From Palaemon carinicauda (taxonomy: Eukaryota; Arthropoda; Malacostraca; Decapoda; Palaemonidae), in the NCBI RefSeq assembly GCF_036898095.1, contig NC_090730.1:23074121-23138120 (forward strand): a stretch of 64,000 nt of DNA, given 5' to 3'. Below, in pieces: positions 33,490 to 43,480 of this stretch (position 1 is its first letter; every line of letters starts with the position of its first letter). The position numbers and the translations under genes are program-made. The notes beneath the pieces were generated by a model. That model saw only the letters and a program-made list of their open reading frames with translations, did no database searches and was not told the origin of the DNA.

Positions 33490-36400
33490 ATTTTGCAATG
33501 GAACTGTCAGGGTTTGAGGGTGAAATATGAAGAACTTGAGCTCCTAATTCATGAGCATTCCCCCATAATTGTATGTCTACAGGAAAGTATGCTTGATTCT
33601 AACACTCCTAGTCCTCGAGAGTATGTTAGCTATAGAACACCATATAATCAACAAGCAGGGAGCCATGGCGGAAGTCTCGTATACATTCGTCGAGATGTTC
33701 CCCAAATACCTATGTCTACTGTATACGTACAACCCTGCAGGCAGTTGTACAAATTGATATAGGGAGAAAATATACAATTTGCTCTCTGTACTTACCTCCA
33801 AATGATAATATTTTATATGATGATTTAGCAGAGGTCATTCAACAACTCCCTCAACCATTTCTCTTACTGGGAGATATGAATGGTAGACATCCTTTATGGG
33901 GTGATATCTTAGCAAACACAAGGGGCAATATTATCTCATCGATTGTGGAGAATGAGGATGTGGGACTCCGTAATACAGGAGAGCCCACACACTTCCATGT
34001 TCAGATAGGTACCTTGTCATGCATTGACTTTCAATTGCAAGCTCTAACTGCCTTCTTGATTTTGATTGGAGGACATTAGATGATTGGCATACTAGTGATC
34101 ATGCACCAATCATTATAAACACCAACAATGGTCCACCTTTACAGAGATCGCCACGATGGAATCTTGACAAGGCGGACTGGGAAAAATTTCGTGAGCTAAG
34201 CGAAATTGAGGGGGATGCTGAACAGGTTGAAAATATTGATGATGTCATAGACTTACTGAATGGAACTCTCCATACAGCAGGAGTCAATTCAATTCCCAAA
34301 ACAACAGGGTTATTCAAACGACGACCAGTTCCGTGGTGGTCTTCAGAACTAACTGCCCTCCACAGAGCCACAAGAAGATCTCTAACACGATTGCGCAGAC
34401 TCCGAACTGATGATAATTTAATTATGTACAAGAAATGTAGAGCACAGTTCCGTCTTGCCATGAAAGAAGCAAGGCGCCAGTCATGGATGTCTTTTGTTTC
34501 CTCCATTAACAGTAGAACACCACCATCTGCTGTGTGGAGGAAAGTAAAAAAGATAGCTGGCAAATTCACCCCCAACCCACCACCAGTGTTGAAGGTGAAT
34601 GGTCAGTATGTAACTGAAGTAAATGATGTTAGCAATGCCCTGGCTAATCATTTTTCAAATGTATCCAGCAAGTGTGTAGGAGCCCCTGGTCACCAGTATA
34701 GGAGCGTTGAAGAAAAGAAAATTTTAAATTTTGGAACAAGAAGGGAAGAGTCTTATAATTCTCCTTTCACTGAAAGAGAATTTGATTCCGCACTTGCTCA
34801 TTGCAATGATACAGCCCCTGGACCTGATGGAATTCCATATGCAATGATTAAACATGTACATTCTAATACAAAGCTATTTATTTTAAGCATTATTAATAGA
34901 ATATGGCATGATCATAGTTAACTAAGTGTTTGGGAACTAGCCATTATTTTAGCCTTTTTAGAACCCGGTAAAGACAAGTTTTTAGCAGCAAACTATCGTC
35001 CTATTGTATTGACATCTTGTTTATGTAAAATCATGGAGAAGATGGTCAATGCAAGGCTGATATGGTACCTTGAAAAGAAAGGTATTTTATCACAGATTCA
35101 ATGTGGATTCAGAAAAATGCACTCAACGACTGATGTGTTGATACGACTTGAGTCTTCTATTTGTGAAGCCTTTGCTTCCCAACAGCACCATGTTACAGTA
35201 TTTTTTGACCTTGAAAAGGCATATGATACCACATGGAGATATGGTATACTTAAAACCATTCATGAAATCGGATTAAGAGGAGAGCTGCCACTATTTATTC
35301 AGGCATTTCTTTCACATAGAGTTTTTCAAGTGAGAGTTGGGGAAGCTCTATCAGAGAGTAAGTGCCAGGAAGAAGGAGTTCCTCAGGGTAGTGTGCTGAG
35401 TGTAACCCTTTTTGCACTAGCAATTAATGGGATATCCTCAGCAATTCCCCAGGATGTTCTCTCAACATTATTTGTGGATGATCTCTCCATATCATTTGCT
35501 GGAGCCAGAATGGCAATGGTTGAGAGAAAACTACAGCTCTCGATTGACAAAATTATCCAGTGGGCCGATATGAATGGATTTAAGTTCTCGACAAGTAAAA
35601 CTACTATCGTACATTTGTCGTATCTGGGGAGCACATCCAGACCCGGATATATACATAAAAGGGCAACGGATCCCATGTGTATCGGAAACCAAATTTTTAG
35701 GTTTGATATTTGATTGTAGACTTACATGGGTTTCTCACCTAAAAGCACTAAAAGCTAATTGTGTTGAAGCTCTGAATATTTTAAAAGTATTGTCCCATAC
35801 ATCATGGGGGCAGACCACAATACTATTTTAAAATTATACAAGGCCTTGATTTTTTCCAAAATTAGTTATGGTTGTGAAATACTGTATACTCTTCAGCCAC
35901 CCCAAGCCGGTTGAAAATATTAGATTCAATACATCATGCAGGTATTAGATTGTTCACGGGAGCATTTAGAACATCACCTATCCCAAGTCTCCTTGTTGAT
36001 GCTGGAGAGTTACCTCTAGACCTTTACCGGATGTCTTCTATTCTTCGGTATTGGTTTAGATTGCAAAGACTCCCTAATTCTTTAGCCTTCCAGACTGCAA
36101 GCCTTGTGAGGCACCCAACATACTTTGAGATGCACCCAAAATCTCCTCAACCCTATGGCTTTCGGGTGAAACAATTATTAAACAGTCTGGATATAATTAG
36201 ATGTAAGATACTTCCATTCAAGGTATCATCAACGCCTCCATGGAAATTACCAGAGATATCTTTTTGTAAATATTTTATAGGAGATAAGAAGAATATGTCA
36301 GACATAGAAGCCAGGTCTCTTTTTAATGAACATGTTAAAGAACATAGAGGATCAACTTTTATCTATACTGATGGCTCCAAATCTGATGCTGGCGTTGTAT

Positions 36401-37191
36401 TTGGGGTACATAGTAATGGTTTTAATTGTAGAGGTGCACTTCCTCTGACCGCTTCCATATTTACTGCCGAACTGTATGGCATATTAACCGCTATTGAGAA
36501 AATAGCGTTGGAGAAGGAGGGTAATTTTACAATTTTTAGTGATTGCAAGGAGTGTCCTTCAAGCAATAGAAGTTTTTAATTCTAATAACCCTCTAGTTTT
36601 AAAGATTTTAGAATGGCTTTTTATTATTGGACGAAGAGGTATAACAGTTCGATTTTGTTGGGTTCCAGCACATGTAGGTGTGTGTGGGAATGAGAAGGCA
36701 GATTCACTGGCTAAGAATGCTGCATCCGAGTTGCTGCCAAGAAGGTATCCCATTCCCTGTAATGATTTCTTACCTGACATCAAGAAATTGGTTTGCAATA
36801 AATGGCAACAGCAATGGAATAGCCTAGATGGCAATAAAATGCGAGAGGTAACAAATGTCATATCTCCTTGGAGGTATACTGTAATATGATGCCCCGAAAA
36901 TGGGAGACGTCTCTTTGTCGTCTCCGTATTGGTCACACTCGGTTGACACATGAGTTTCTACTGAAGGGCCAACAGCAACCGTATTGTGACGACTGTTTAG
37001 TACCTCTAACAGTGAGGCATTTGTTGACCGAATGCCCCAATTATAACAACTTAAGGAATAGATATTTGTTTTAGGCTCGAGGTGAGGGTGGCAGGTTCAT
37101 CCTTGCCAAGATTCTTGGACATGATGTGTCCTACTATGCAAGTGGCATCTTTAGATTTATTTCAGAAGCAGGTCTTCTGAAAACTATTTAA
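33490..37191 (+). pseudogene. LINE ORF2: AP endonuclease, reverse transcriptase, RNase H
   Basis: The endonuclease shows MQWNCQGL, CLQES, LLGDMNGRHPLWG and TSDHAPI. The RT shows TAPGPDGIPYAMI, AANYRPIVLTSCLCKIMEK, the motif A block VFFDLEKAYDTTW, EEGVPQGSVLS and the catalytic LFVDDLSI. RNase H shows FIYTDGSKSDAG, FTAELYGILTAIE and WVPAHVGVCGNEKADSLAK. A zinc-like YCDDC...HLLTEC motif and a final ISEAGLLKTI end at the stop 37,189-37,191. Frameshifts near 33,750, 34,060, 35,710 and 36,560 and stops near 34,920 and 37,074 disable it. RNase H presence fits the I-type group rather than classical Jockey. Confidence 0.88.
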
Positions 37192-37343
37192 CTTTTATGA
37201 CATTCAGCTTTTATGATTTTAATTGAATACTCTTATATTTTTTTTTATTTTTTTTTTTTACATTTGTATACATAAACTAAATGATATTGGCGTCAATGAC
37301 CTTAGATGTCAGGATGCCTGAAAACTTTAAATCAATCAATCAA

Positions 37344-37355
37344 TCAGCTATGGAA
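37344..37355 (+). repeat. Target-site duplication of the LINE, 3' copy
   Basis: TCAGCTATGGAA directly follows the ATCAATCA tail and matches 30,827-30,838. Element G sequence resumes here in register. Confidence 0.8.
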
Positions 37356-37686
37356 GGGGCTTCCCTTTTCAACGTCGAGGACGTCAAAAGAGCGACGGAG
37401 CACATTGGAGGAAGACCAGCCAGTACTTTCTCCTCCAGAGGGCGATGACATCAAGGCCATACGCAGTAGCTCCTCCAGCCCAGAAACCCCAACCCATTAG
37501 ACCACAGGGGAGCAGTAGAAGTGTGGATGCTCCCAGGACATCATCAAAGAAACCTTTTCCTGCTAAAGATCAGCCCAAGGGAAGTCAAACCAGCAAAGGA
37601 GGAAAAGAGGTAGAGGTAGTGGACGAGGTCATTCCCGCTATGGAGGGCAATCCTCCCAATTGTCCAACGGTGGGAGGATGCCTGTA
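37356..37686 (+). pseudogene. gag C-terminus of element G, second part
   Basis: It continues the G gag domain after the LINE (GASLFNVEDVKRATEH matches GGSLFEPKDVERTAER of copy D), then a basic, Gln/Lys-rich tail, to a stop near 37,687. It overlaps the start of RT, as in copies B and D. Confidence 0.65.
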
Positions 37687-38107
37687 ATACCAGTGGCAGA
37701 GAAGCTTGGAGCACGGGGCCGAAGCTTGGACGGTCTCCGTGTTACGTTCAGGCTATTGGGTCCCGTTCACTCTATCTCTCCCTCCCTTGACTCAAAATTC
37801 GAATCTGTTGAGTTGCTACACGAAGGGATCCGTAAAGGAACAACCCCTCAGGGCCAAAATCCAGACCAAGGATGGAGAAGGGCGCATTTCAAGAGGTCCT
37901 AGACAGATCCTCAGGCTTTTACAGTTGACTCTCTCTTGTAAAGAAGGTTTCTGGAGGCTGAAGACCTGTCATAGATATCTCCTCCCTGAACAAGCAGTCA
38001 TGGTCAGACAAGCGATCAGACAAGAGGACTTCATGTGCACGCTGGATTTGAAAGACGCGTACTGTACTGTACTTCCAGATCCCAGTCCATCCGTCATCAA
38101 GGAAGTA
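37640..38107 (+). pseudogene. RT fragment of element G
   Basis: The N-terminal RT region (RSGYWVPFTLSLPPL) and motif A (MCTLDLKDAYC) are recognisable, with frameshifts between them and a CTGTA duplication after DAY near 38,060. The RT is cut at 38,106-38,107 (TA) by the Tigger element, before the catalytic YxDD. Confidence 0.7.
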
Positions 38108-39313
38108 CAGTGGAACCTCTACATACGATTGTCCTAACATACGAATTTTCCGACATCCGAAGTAAAATTTGACCAAATTTCTGTCTCGACACCTGAAGTG
38201 TTGCTCTAACATACGACGTAAATAATACGCGTACGCGTGGAATTTTCTCGAAAGCGTCGATCGTAGTTTCTTGTTGACGCCGCTAGACGGCAGTACATCG
38301 GAGGGACGCCAATCGAGCGTCGCCTTGATCAGTCCTCTCATCTCGTGCGCATCGTGTGGTTGTTCTCTATTCGCTCAGTTATTAACAGTGCTTTTTATCT
38401 TCCTATTTCACGTTTTGTTTTTGTGTTTTGTAATCATGGGTCCTAAAAAGCTTAGTTTCGGTTCAGGAAGTAGTAGTGGTGAGAAGAAGTCAATACTTTC
38501 AGCAAGAAATAATAGAAAAGCATGAGCGAGGTGTGCGTGTTAGCGATTTGGCTAAACAATATGGCCGGAATATGTCTACGATCTCGACAATTCTAAAACA
38601 GAAGGCAGCCATTAAAGCAGTGAAACCTTCGAAGGGGATCACGATTATTTCTAAACGTCGTAGCCCTACCCTGGAAGAGATGGAACGCCTTTTGTTAATA
38701 TGGATCAAGGACAAGGAAATTGTTGGCAATACGATCATTTGTGAGAAGGCCAGCGCTATCTATTGTGACTTGAAGGCGGCGGGCTGTGGGGGTGACGCGG
38801 GGGAGAGTTCAACCGATCCTACGACGAATTCAAGGTGTCTCGAGGTTGGTTCGAGAAATTTAGGAAACGGACCGGGATTCATTCATTTGTTCGCCATGGA
38901 GAAGCTTCAAGTTCAGACACCAAGGTTGCTAAAGACTTTGTTAAAAAGTTTGAAAGCATCGTGGAGGAGGAAGGCTACGTAGAGCAGCAGGTGTTCAACT
39001 GTGATGAAACCGGTCTGTTTTGGAAAAAGATGCCTTGTCGAACATACATTACCGCCGAAGAGAAGAAAATGCTTGGACATAAGCCAGTGAAGGATTGGTT
39101 GACTCTTGCGCTTTGTGCCAACGCCAGCGGGGACTGCAAAATTAAGCCTTTATTAGTTTACCATTCCGTGAACCCTAGGGAATTTAAAGCACATAGAATT
39201 AATAAAGACCTGCCACATGTTCTATGGCGTTCTAATTCTAAGGCTTGGGTCACTAGGCATATCTTTGTGGAATGGGTAAACGTAGTTTTCGGCCCTGCTG
39301 TCAAGAAGTACCT
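38108..39313 (+). mobile_element. Tigger/pogo DNA transposon, 5' part
   Basis: It begins CAGTGGAACCTCTACATACG directly after a TA dinucleotide (38,106-38,107), the target of the Tc1/mariner superfamily. The 5' region has several internal TAACATACGA motifs. The transposase follows. The element stops inside the catalytic domain at the junction with minus-strand element J near 39,313, and its right terminal repeat is not found in the window. Confidence 0.85.
38436..39313 (+). pseudogene. Tigger-type transposase (CENP-B/pogo family), frameshifted and truncated
   Basis: Starts at ATG 38,436 (MGPKKLSFGSGSSSGEKK). After a frame change near 38,490 comes the psq-type helix-turn-helix (EIIEKHERGVRVSDLAKQYG, STISTILKQK), then the CENP-B-like DNA-binding part. 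After another frame change near 38,820 comes the DDE domain, with the first catalytic Asp in FNCDETGLFWKK and the downstream block WLTLALCANASGDCK. It ends at FGPAVKKYL, before the second Asp. Confidence 0.85.
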
Positions 39314-39780
39314 TCAGGTAGGGGGAAACTTGACGGCTGATCGGAACATGCCAGTACGCATCCGTCATGTCTATGGAGACTGTGTATGCCCGTTTGGGCA
39401 ACAGGGTCCTGATGTGTTGAAGCGTCAGCATTTTGAACTTGTAGTTCACTATGAACTTGTTGAGTGGTGACAAGTCCAGAATTACTCTGAGCTTTTCTGA
39501 GTCCTCCTTCAGAACACAAAATAGCCTTCCTTGGAATCTGACAGACTTCGCCTTCCTTATAACTCTTTTGCTCAAGAGTTCCTGAACATATTCTTCCAAT
39601 ATGGGGGTTGAGTGTTGGAAGAATTGAGGGAAGGTTGGTGAGAGTTGAGCTCCAACTCCACCCTAGTCCATTCTTGATTAGGCTGTGGGCCCAGGGATTG
39701 AAGGTCCAACGATCCTGGAAGAAGAGGAGTCTCCCTCCTACCGGTAGCATCTCACTTTGAGTGCTGGGTGGAGGATTTAC
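39314..39780 (-). pseudogene. Reverse transcriptase N-terminal part of element J
   Basis: Reading leftward: VGGRLLFFQDRWTFNPWA, a frame change near 39,600, EYVQELLSKRVIRKAK, KLRVILDLSPLNKFI, and motif A YTVSIDMTDAYWHVPISRQ. The sequence is lost after VSPYLK. The LDLSPLNKF and DAYWHVP motifs place it with DIRS-type RTs. The catalytic YxDD is missing. Confidence 0.75.
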
Positions 39781-40830
39781 CTTCCTGGCCACGTCCAACC
39801 TTGTTGCCCCTACCTCTGGAGGAGCCTCGAAAGGGACCTCGAGACTTCGGCCGAAAGGTCGTAGACTGCCTTTCAAACACTGGGGTGAACACTGGTGACT
39901 GAGTCGCCAGTGTTTGGGGCACCAGTTGGAAAGTGGTGGATGATTGTGCCACCGTCTGGGACACTGCGGCCACGGGAAGTTGTTGCTGTTGCTTAGGCCG
40001 AGAGGGCACTCTAGGTCGTTTTGGTCTATTCTTCAGCTGGGGACCCTCGTCAGCTGAAGATTTTCTTTTAGAGGACAAGCCCCATTTAGAAAGAAGATTT
40101 GTATTTTCAGTGGCGGCTTTGTCCACGACCTCTTTGACCACTTCGCTTGGGAAGAGGTCTTTTCCCCAGATGTTAGAAGCTATCAGCTTCCTTGGTTCGT
40201 GTCTCATCGCAGCCGAGGCGAACACGAACTCTCTGCAAGCCCTTTGGGCTTTAATAAAGTTGTACAGGTCTTTTGTCACAGTCGCCAGAAGGGCTTTGGC
40301 GAAGACCATGTACATGTCCGGAGTATCTGGAATGCTTGCCATTGTCTCCAGACCAGTCTGCAGAGACAAGCAGCAAGACGTTCTTTTGTCTCCTGTTCCC
40401 TACGCAGGAGAAAGTCCTACAGCTTGGGAAGGTCTTCGCCGAACTGTCGTCCGGCAATATCTGCCTCCAGCTTGCCAACTGTGAAGGTGTTGTGCACATC
40501 CTTCCAGTCCGCATCGTCTGATGAGAAGGCAATGGAGAAGGGTCTACACTCTTTCAGTGTAGGGCATGGTTTCCCTGCCTCAACTACCTTTAAGGCTGCC
40601 TTGAGCCCTTTGTCCATAAAGGGAAAGGCACGTTTAGGATCAGCAATGAAGGACGGGTGCTTCTTGCTGAGAGCCGGCACCTTAGAGCTAGTAAAGGCCC
40701 TCTCTTTTATGGTGGTGGTGTATAAGGCCTGAACCTTAGAGAGTTCAAGGACAATGGTTTCCTTCGGCTCAGTTTCCTCTTTGGATGCGGGTTCCGTCCT
40801 GAGACGGACATAGCAATCCGGGTAGGCCCC

Positions 40831-41650
40831 TTAGCTGGGCCAGAACTCAATTTCTTCCACTGGGACGGTGCTCAGTTTTTCTGAGAGGAAGATCTGCCCC
40901 CCCGACATGGGCATGTGCTCTGTGTACTTCCATGGGTTAACGTCAGAGAAGGCGGGGAGATCTTTAACGTTTAGCTTCTTCGGGGCCAAACGTGTCGCAA
41001 CTAGTTGATGCATCTCAGTCCGAAGAGAGGCCTCATTCTCGGACGATTTCTTTTGGACAGCAACGAGTGCAACGTACTCGTGATCGAATCTAGTTGGGGT
41101 GCAGTGGAGGAGGTTGAAGGCACCGGCTCATTCACTGTGGCCGATGACACCGAAATCGTTTCGGCTTTCTCAGTTTCTGTCTCAGGTGGAACGTCATCCG
41201 CCTGATCCAATTCCTCCACTAGGAGATTGTTTTCGGTCTACTCTGAGACAACTGACATGTCGTCTTCTAGCTGGATGCTCTCTAAGGCATCCGAGACTTC
41301 AGATTCTACCGGAATCTGAACCAGGGGAATCTCAGGTTGAGCCTGGGGAATAACTGCATCCGAAGACGCCCTAGGGAAAAGACAAGCCCTCATCCTTTCG
41401 TAAGGAAGGTATGGGCCAGAAGTGTTCTTCTGAAAACCTCTAACCCATTTACGCAGCATTTCCCTTGCTGCGTCCCTAACTCAGTGGACTTTTGATCATC
41501 AAAAGCCTCTTTTACCATTTTTTCACAAACGGTACATACCTGTGGGTCCCAGTATTTGAGAGCCCCCTTGGTGACTGCGCAGCGAGCATGGGCCCTGCAC
41601 ATGTCGTGGCCGCAGAAGTTCCTACTGCAGACCCTGCAAAAACTATTCCC
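40831..41650. repeat. 820-bp tandem duplication, unit 1
   Basis: It repeats at 41,651-42,470 with only scattered single-base differences, for example ACATGGGC versus ACAAGGGC near 40,908/41,728 and GCAGTGGAGG versus GCAGTGAAGG. The junction has short homology CCCTTAGCTGGG. The length is not a multiple of three. Confidence 0.92.
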
Positions 41651-42470
41651 TTAGCTGGGCCAGAACTCAATTTCTTCCACTGGGACGGTGCTCAGTTTTT
41701 CTGAGAGGAAGATCTGCCCCCCCGACAAGGGCATGTGCTCTGCGTACTTCCAGGGGTTAACGTCAGAGAAGGCTGGGAGATCTTTAACGTTTAGCTTCTT
41801 CGGGGCCAAACTTGTCGCAACTAGTTGATGCATCTCAGTCCGAAGAGAGGCCTCTTTCTCGGACGATTTCTTTTGGACAGCAACGAGTGCAACGTACTCG
41901 TGATCGAATCTAGTTGGGGTGCAGTGAAGGAAGTTGAAGGCACCGGCTCATTCACTGTGGCCGATGACACCGAAATCGTTTCGGCTTTCTCAGTTTCTGT
42001 CTCAGGTGGAACGTCATCCGCCTGATCCAATTCCTCCACTAGGAGATTGTTTTTGGTCTACTCTGAGACAACTGACATGTCGTCTTCTAGCTGGATGCTC
42101 TCTAAGGCATCCGAGACTTCAGATTCTACCGGAATCTGAACCAGGGGAATCTCAGGTTGAGCCTGGAGAATAACTGCATCCGAAGACGCCCTAGGGAAAA
42201 GACAAGCCCTCATCCTTTCGTAAGGAAGGTATGGGCCAGAAGTGTTTTTCTGAAAACCTCTAACCCATTTACGCAGCATTTCCCTTGCTGCGTCCCTAAC
42301 TCAGTGGACTTTTGATCATCAAAAGCCTCTTTTACCATTTTTTCACAAACGGTACATACCTGTGGGTCCCAGTATTTGAGAGCCCCCTTGGTGACTGCGC
42401 AGCGAGCATGGGCCCTGCACATGTCGTGGCCGCAGAAGTTCCTACTGCAGACCCTGCAAAAACTATTCCC
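41651..42470. repeat. 820-bp tandem duplication, unit 2
   Basis: Second unit, beginning TTAGCTGGGCCAGAAC and ending AAAACTATTCCC like unit 1. The original flank continues at 42,471. High identity suggests a recent unequal exchange, or possibly an assembly duplicate. Confidence 0.92.
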
Positions 42471-42490
42471 GCACTCGGGATGCTCCTCCT

Positions 42491-43015
42491 GTAAAGAAAG
42501 GAAAAGTCTATAAGTATTCGGTGAAATTCTCAAATTTCAGCATATATATTATATTTTATATTAGCTTGGATAGGGTAAACTATAAATAGGAAAGACACCT
42601 ACATGTGTCTCCTGTTCAGCCAATTGTTATGACCACCTCCAATATTGAAAGAATAATTCCTAAGAATTTTTAGAGGAAGATGATATCCATTGATATAAAG
42701 TGTCTCTTAACACAATCTTCCAGTTTCAATATTGGGGATTAAGGACAATAATGGATCATAACCATTAAAGGAAGAGAGAACCACTCTCTTAAATGTGATG
42801 GTCTCACAATAGGCTGCCCAAGAAGCCCCTTGTAGGTTGGAAAAACTTTGGGCTACAGCACTGACTGTTTGGTAACAAGTTGCCAGTCCTGTCAGGACTT
42901 CCAGCATCTGCCGGGCCTGCCGGTGTCTGCCGGGCAAGCTGGCACATGCCGGCCTATTCTGGGCTATTGAAGGCAATTATTGTCTTCATAAAATTGTGTG
43001 ATAGACCGTCGGCAA
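42491..43015. other. Non-coding stretch right of element J
   Basis: AT-rich to mixed composition with no convincing ORF. If the acceptor-like site at 42,489 is real, this is the 3' part of an intron of element J. Confidence 0.5.
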
Positions 43016-43135
43016 CGGCTCTGCCGGAGGCGGCGGCTCTGCCGGAGGCGGCGGCTCTGCCGGAGGCGGCGGCTCTGCCGGAGGCGGCGGCTCTGCCGGA
43101 GGCGGCGGCTCTGCCGGAGGCGGCGGCTCTGCCGG
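43016..43135. repeat. 18-bp GC-rich tandem array (CTGCCGGAGGCGGCGGCT)
   Basis: Six exact units run head to tail, with partial units at both ends. In one plus frame they would read PEAAAL repeats and on the minus strand PPPAEP repeats, but no start, stop or domain context suggests a protein. This is a minisatellite. Confidence 0.92.
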
Positions 43136-43480
43136 CATATCTGCCGGCCGGCAGTGGTACTGCCGGCCGGCAGTGGTACTGCCGGCAGGCAGCGGCTCTG
43201 CCGGTCGGCAGCCGAGGATCCTTCCATCAAGGGGACCCGGCGGCAGTCGGCGGCAGATGACCAGGTATGGGTGGCCGGCTGCCGGCCGGCAACTCAGCAG
43301 CCAGCAGTCGGTCCCTGAATGTCCATTGTCTTTGGGTTGTCGGTCAACTATGTTCCCAACAGGCGGCGGCAGGGCAACTGCCGGCCGGCAGACAAAGGAC
43401 ATGGCCCAGTACGAAAGTAAGAGAGAAAGAGAGGACGGAGGAAGGCAAGGGCTCAGCCTTGCCGGCCTGCATCCAGAATG
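43136..43480. repeat. Field of CCGGCCGG-type palindromes
   Basis: CTGCCGGCCGGCAG-like self-complementary motifs recur, with two direct copies of GCCGGCCGGCAGTGGTACT at 43,143 and 43,162 and further copies near 43,187, 43,278 and 43,379. The spacing is irregular, so it is not a simple tandem array. The sequence is likely to fold strongly as single strand. Confidence 0.75.

Larger units (their letters stand above)
30839..37343 (+). mobile_element. Non-LTR retrotransposon (I/Jockey-type with RNase H), near full length
   Basis: A 6.5 kb LINE with a 5' untranslated region, ORF1 with zinc knuckles, ORF2 with AP endonuclease, reverse transcriptase and RNase H, and a 3' end AAATCAATCAATCA. It is flanked by a 9-12 base target-site duplication and interrupts element G. 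Both ORFs have several frameshifts, so it is inactive, but its length suggests a complete original insertion. Confidence 0.9.
29521..38107 (+). mobile_element. DIRS-like element G, divergent, split by a LINE and ended by Tigger
   Basis: Decayed element of a related but distinct DIRS family. Its gag C-terminal domain (30,190-30,838) continues after the LINE (37,356 onward) and passes into RT, which is cut at 38,107 by the Tigger insertion after motif A (CTLDLKDAY). The 5' boundary is approximate, because only a gag-like tandem-repeat region is visible before 30,190. The 3' half is not present in the window. Confidence 0.7.
39752..42488 (-). pseudogene. gag-like ORF of element J, internally duplicated
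   Basis: The 5' part (42,210-42,488) has a Cys/His cluster (CRVCSRNFCGHDMCRAHARC, CTVCEKM). Acidic and Ser/Thr-rich parts follow, occurring twice because of the 820-bp duplication. The C-terminal domain (39,752-40,680, with FIKAQRACREFVFASAA and KLIASNIWGKDLFPSEV) then passes into an Arg/Gly-rich tail (RGPFRGSSRGRGNK). A stop after DDMSVVSE is shared by both duplicated units (42,058 and 41,238), so the gene was already broken before duplication. An excellent acceptor-like sequence (TTTCCTTTCTTTACAG) precedes the first block at 42,489. Confidence 0.65.
39314..42490 (-). mobile_element. DIRS-like element J, minus strand, 5' part
   Basis: A minus-strand retroelement with a zinc-bearing gag (right) followed by RT (left). 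It is cut at about 39,314 inside RT shortly after motif A, where it abuts the Tigger fragment. It is only distantly related to the other DIRS copies. YR and terminal repeats are not in the window, so the DIRS/Ngaro assignment rests on the RT and gag style only. It contains an 820-bp tandem duplication. Confidence 0.65.

Noticed and set aside
43016..43135. Regular repeats as a possible CRISPR array
   Set aside because: The 18-base units are directly adjacent without spacers, the context is eukaryotic transposon DNA, and no cas gene is present. It is a minisatellite.
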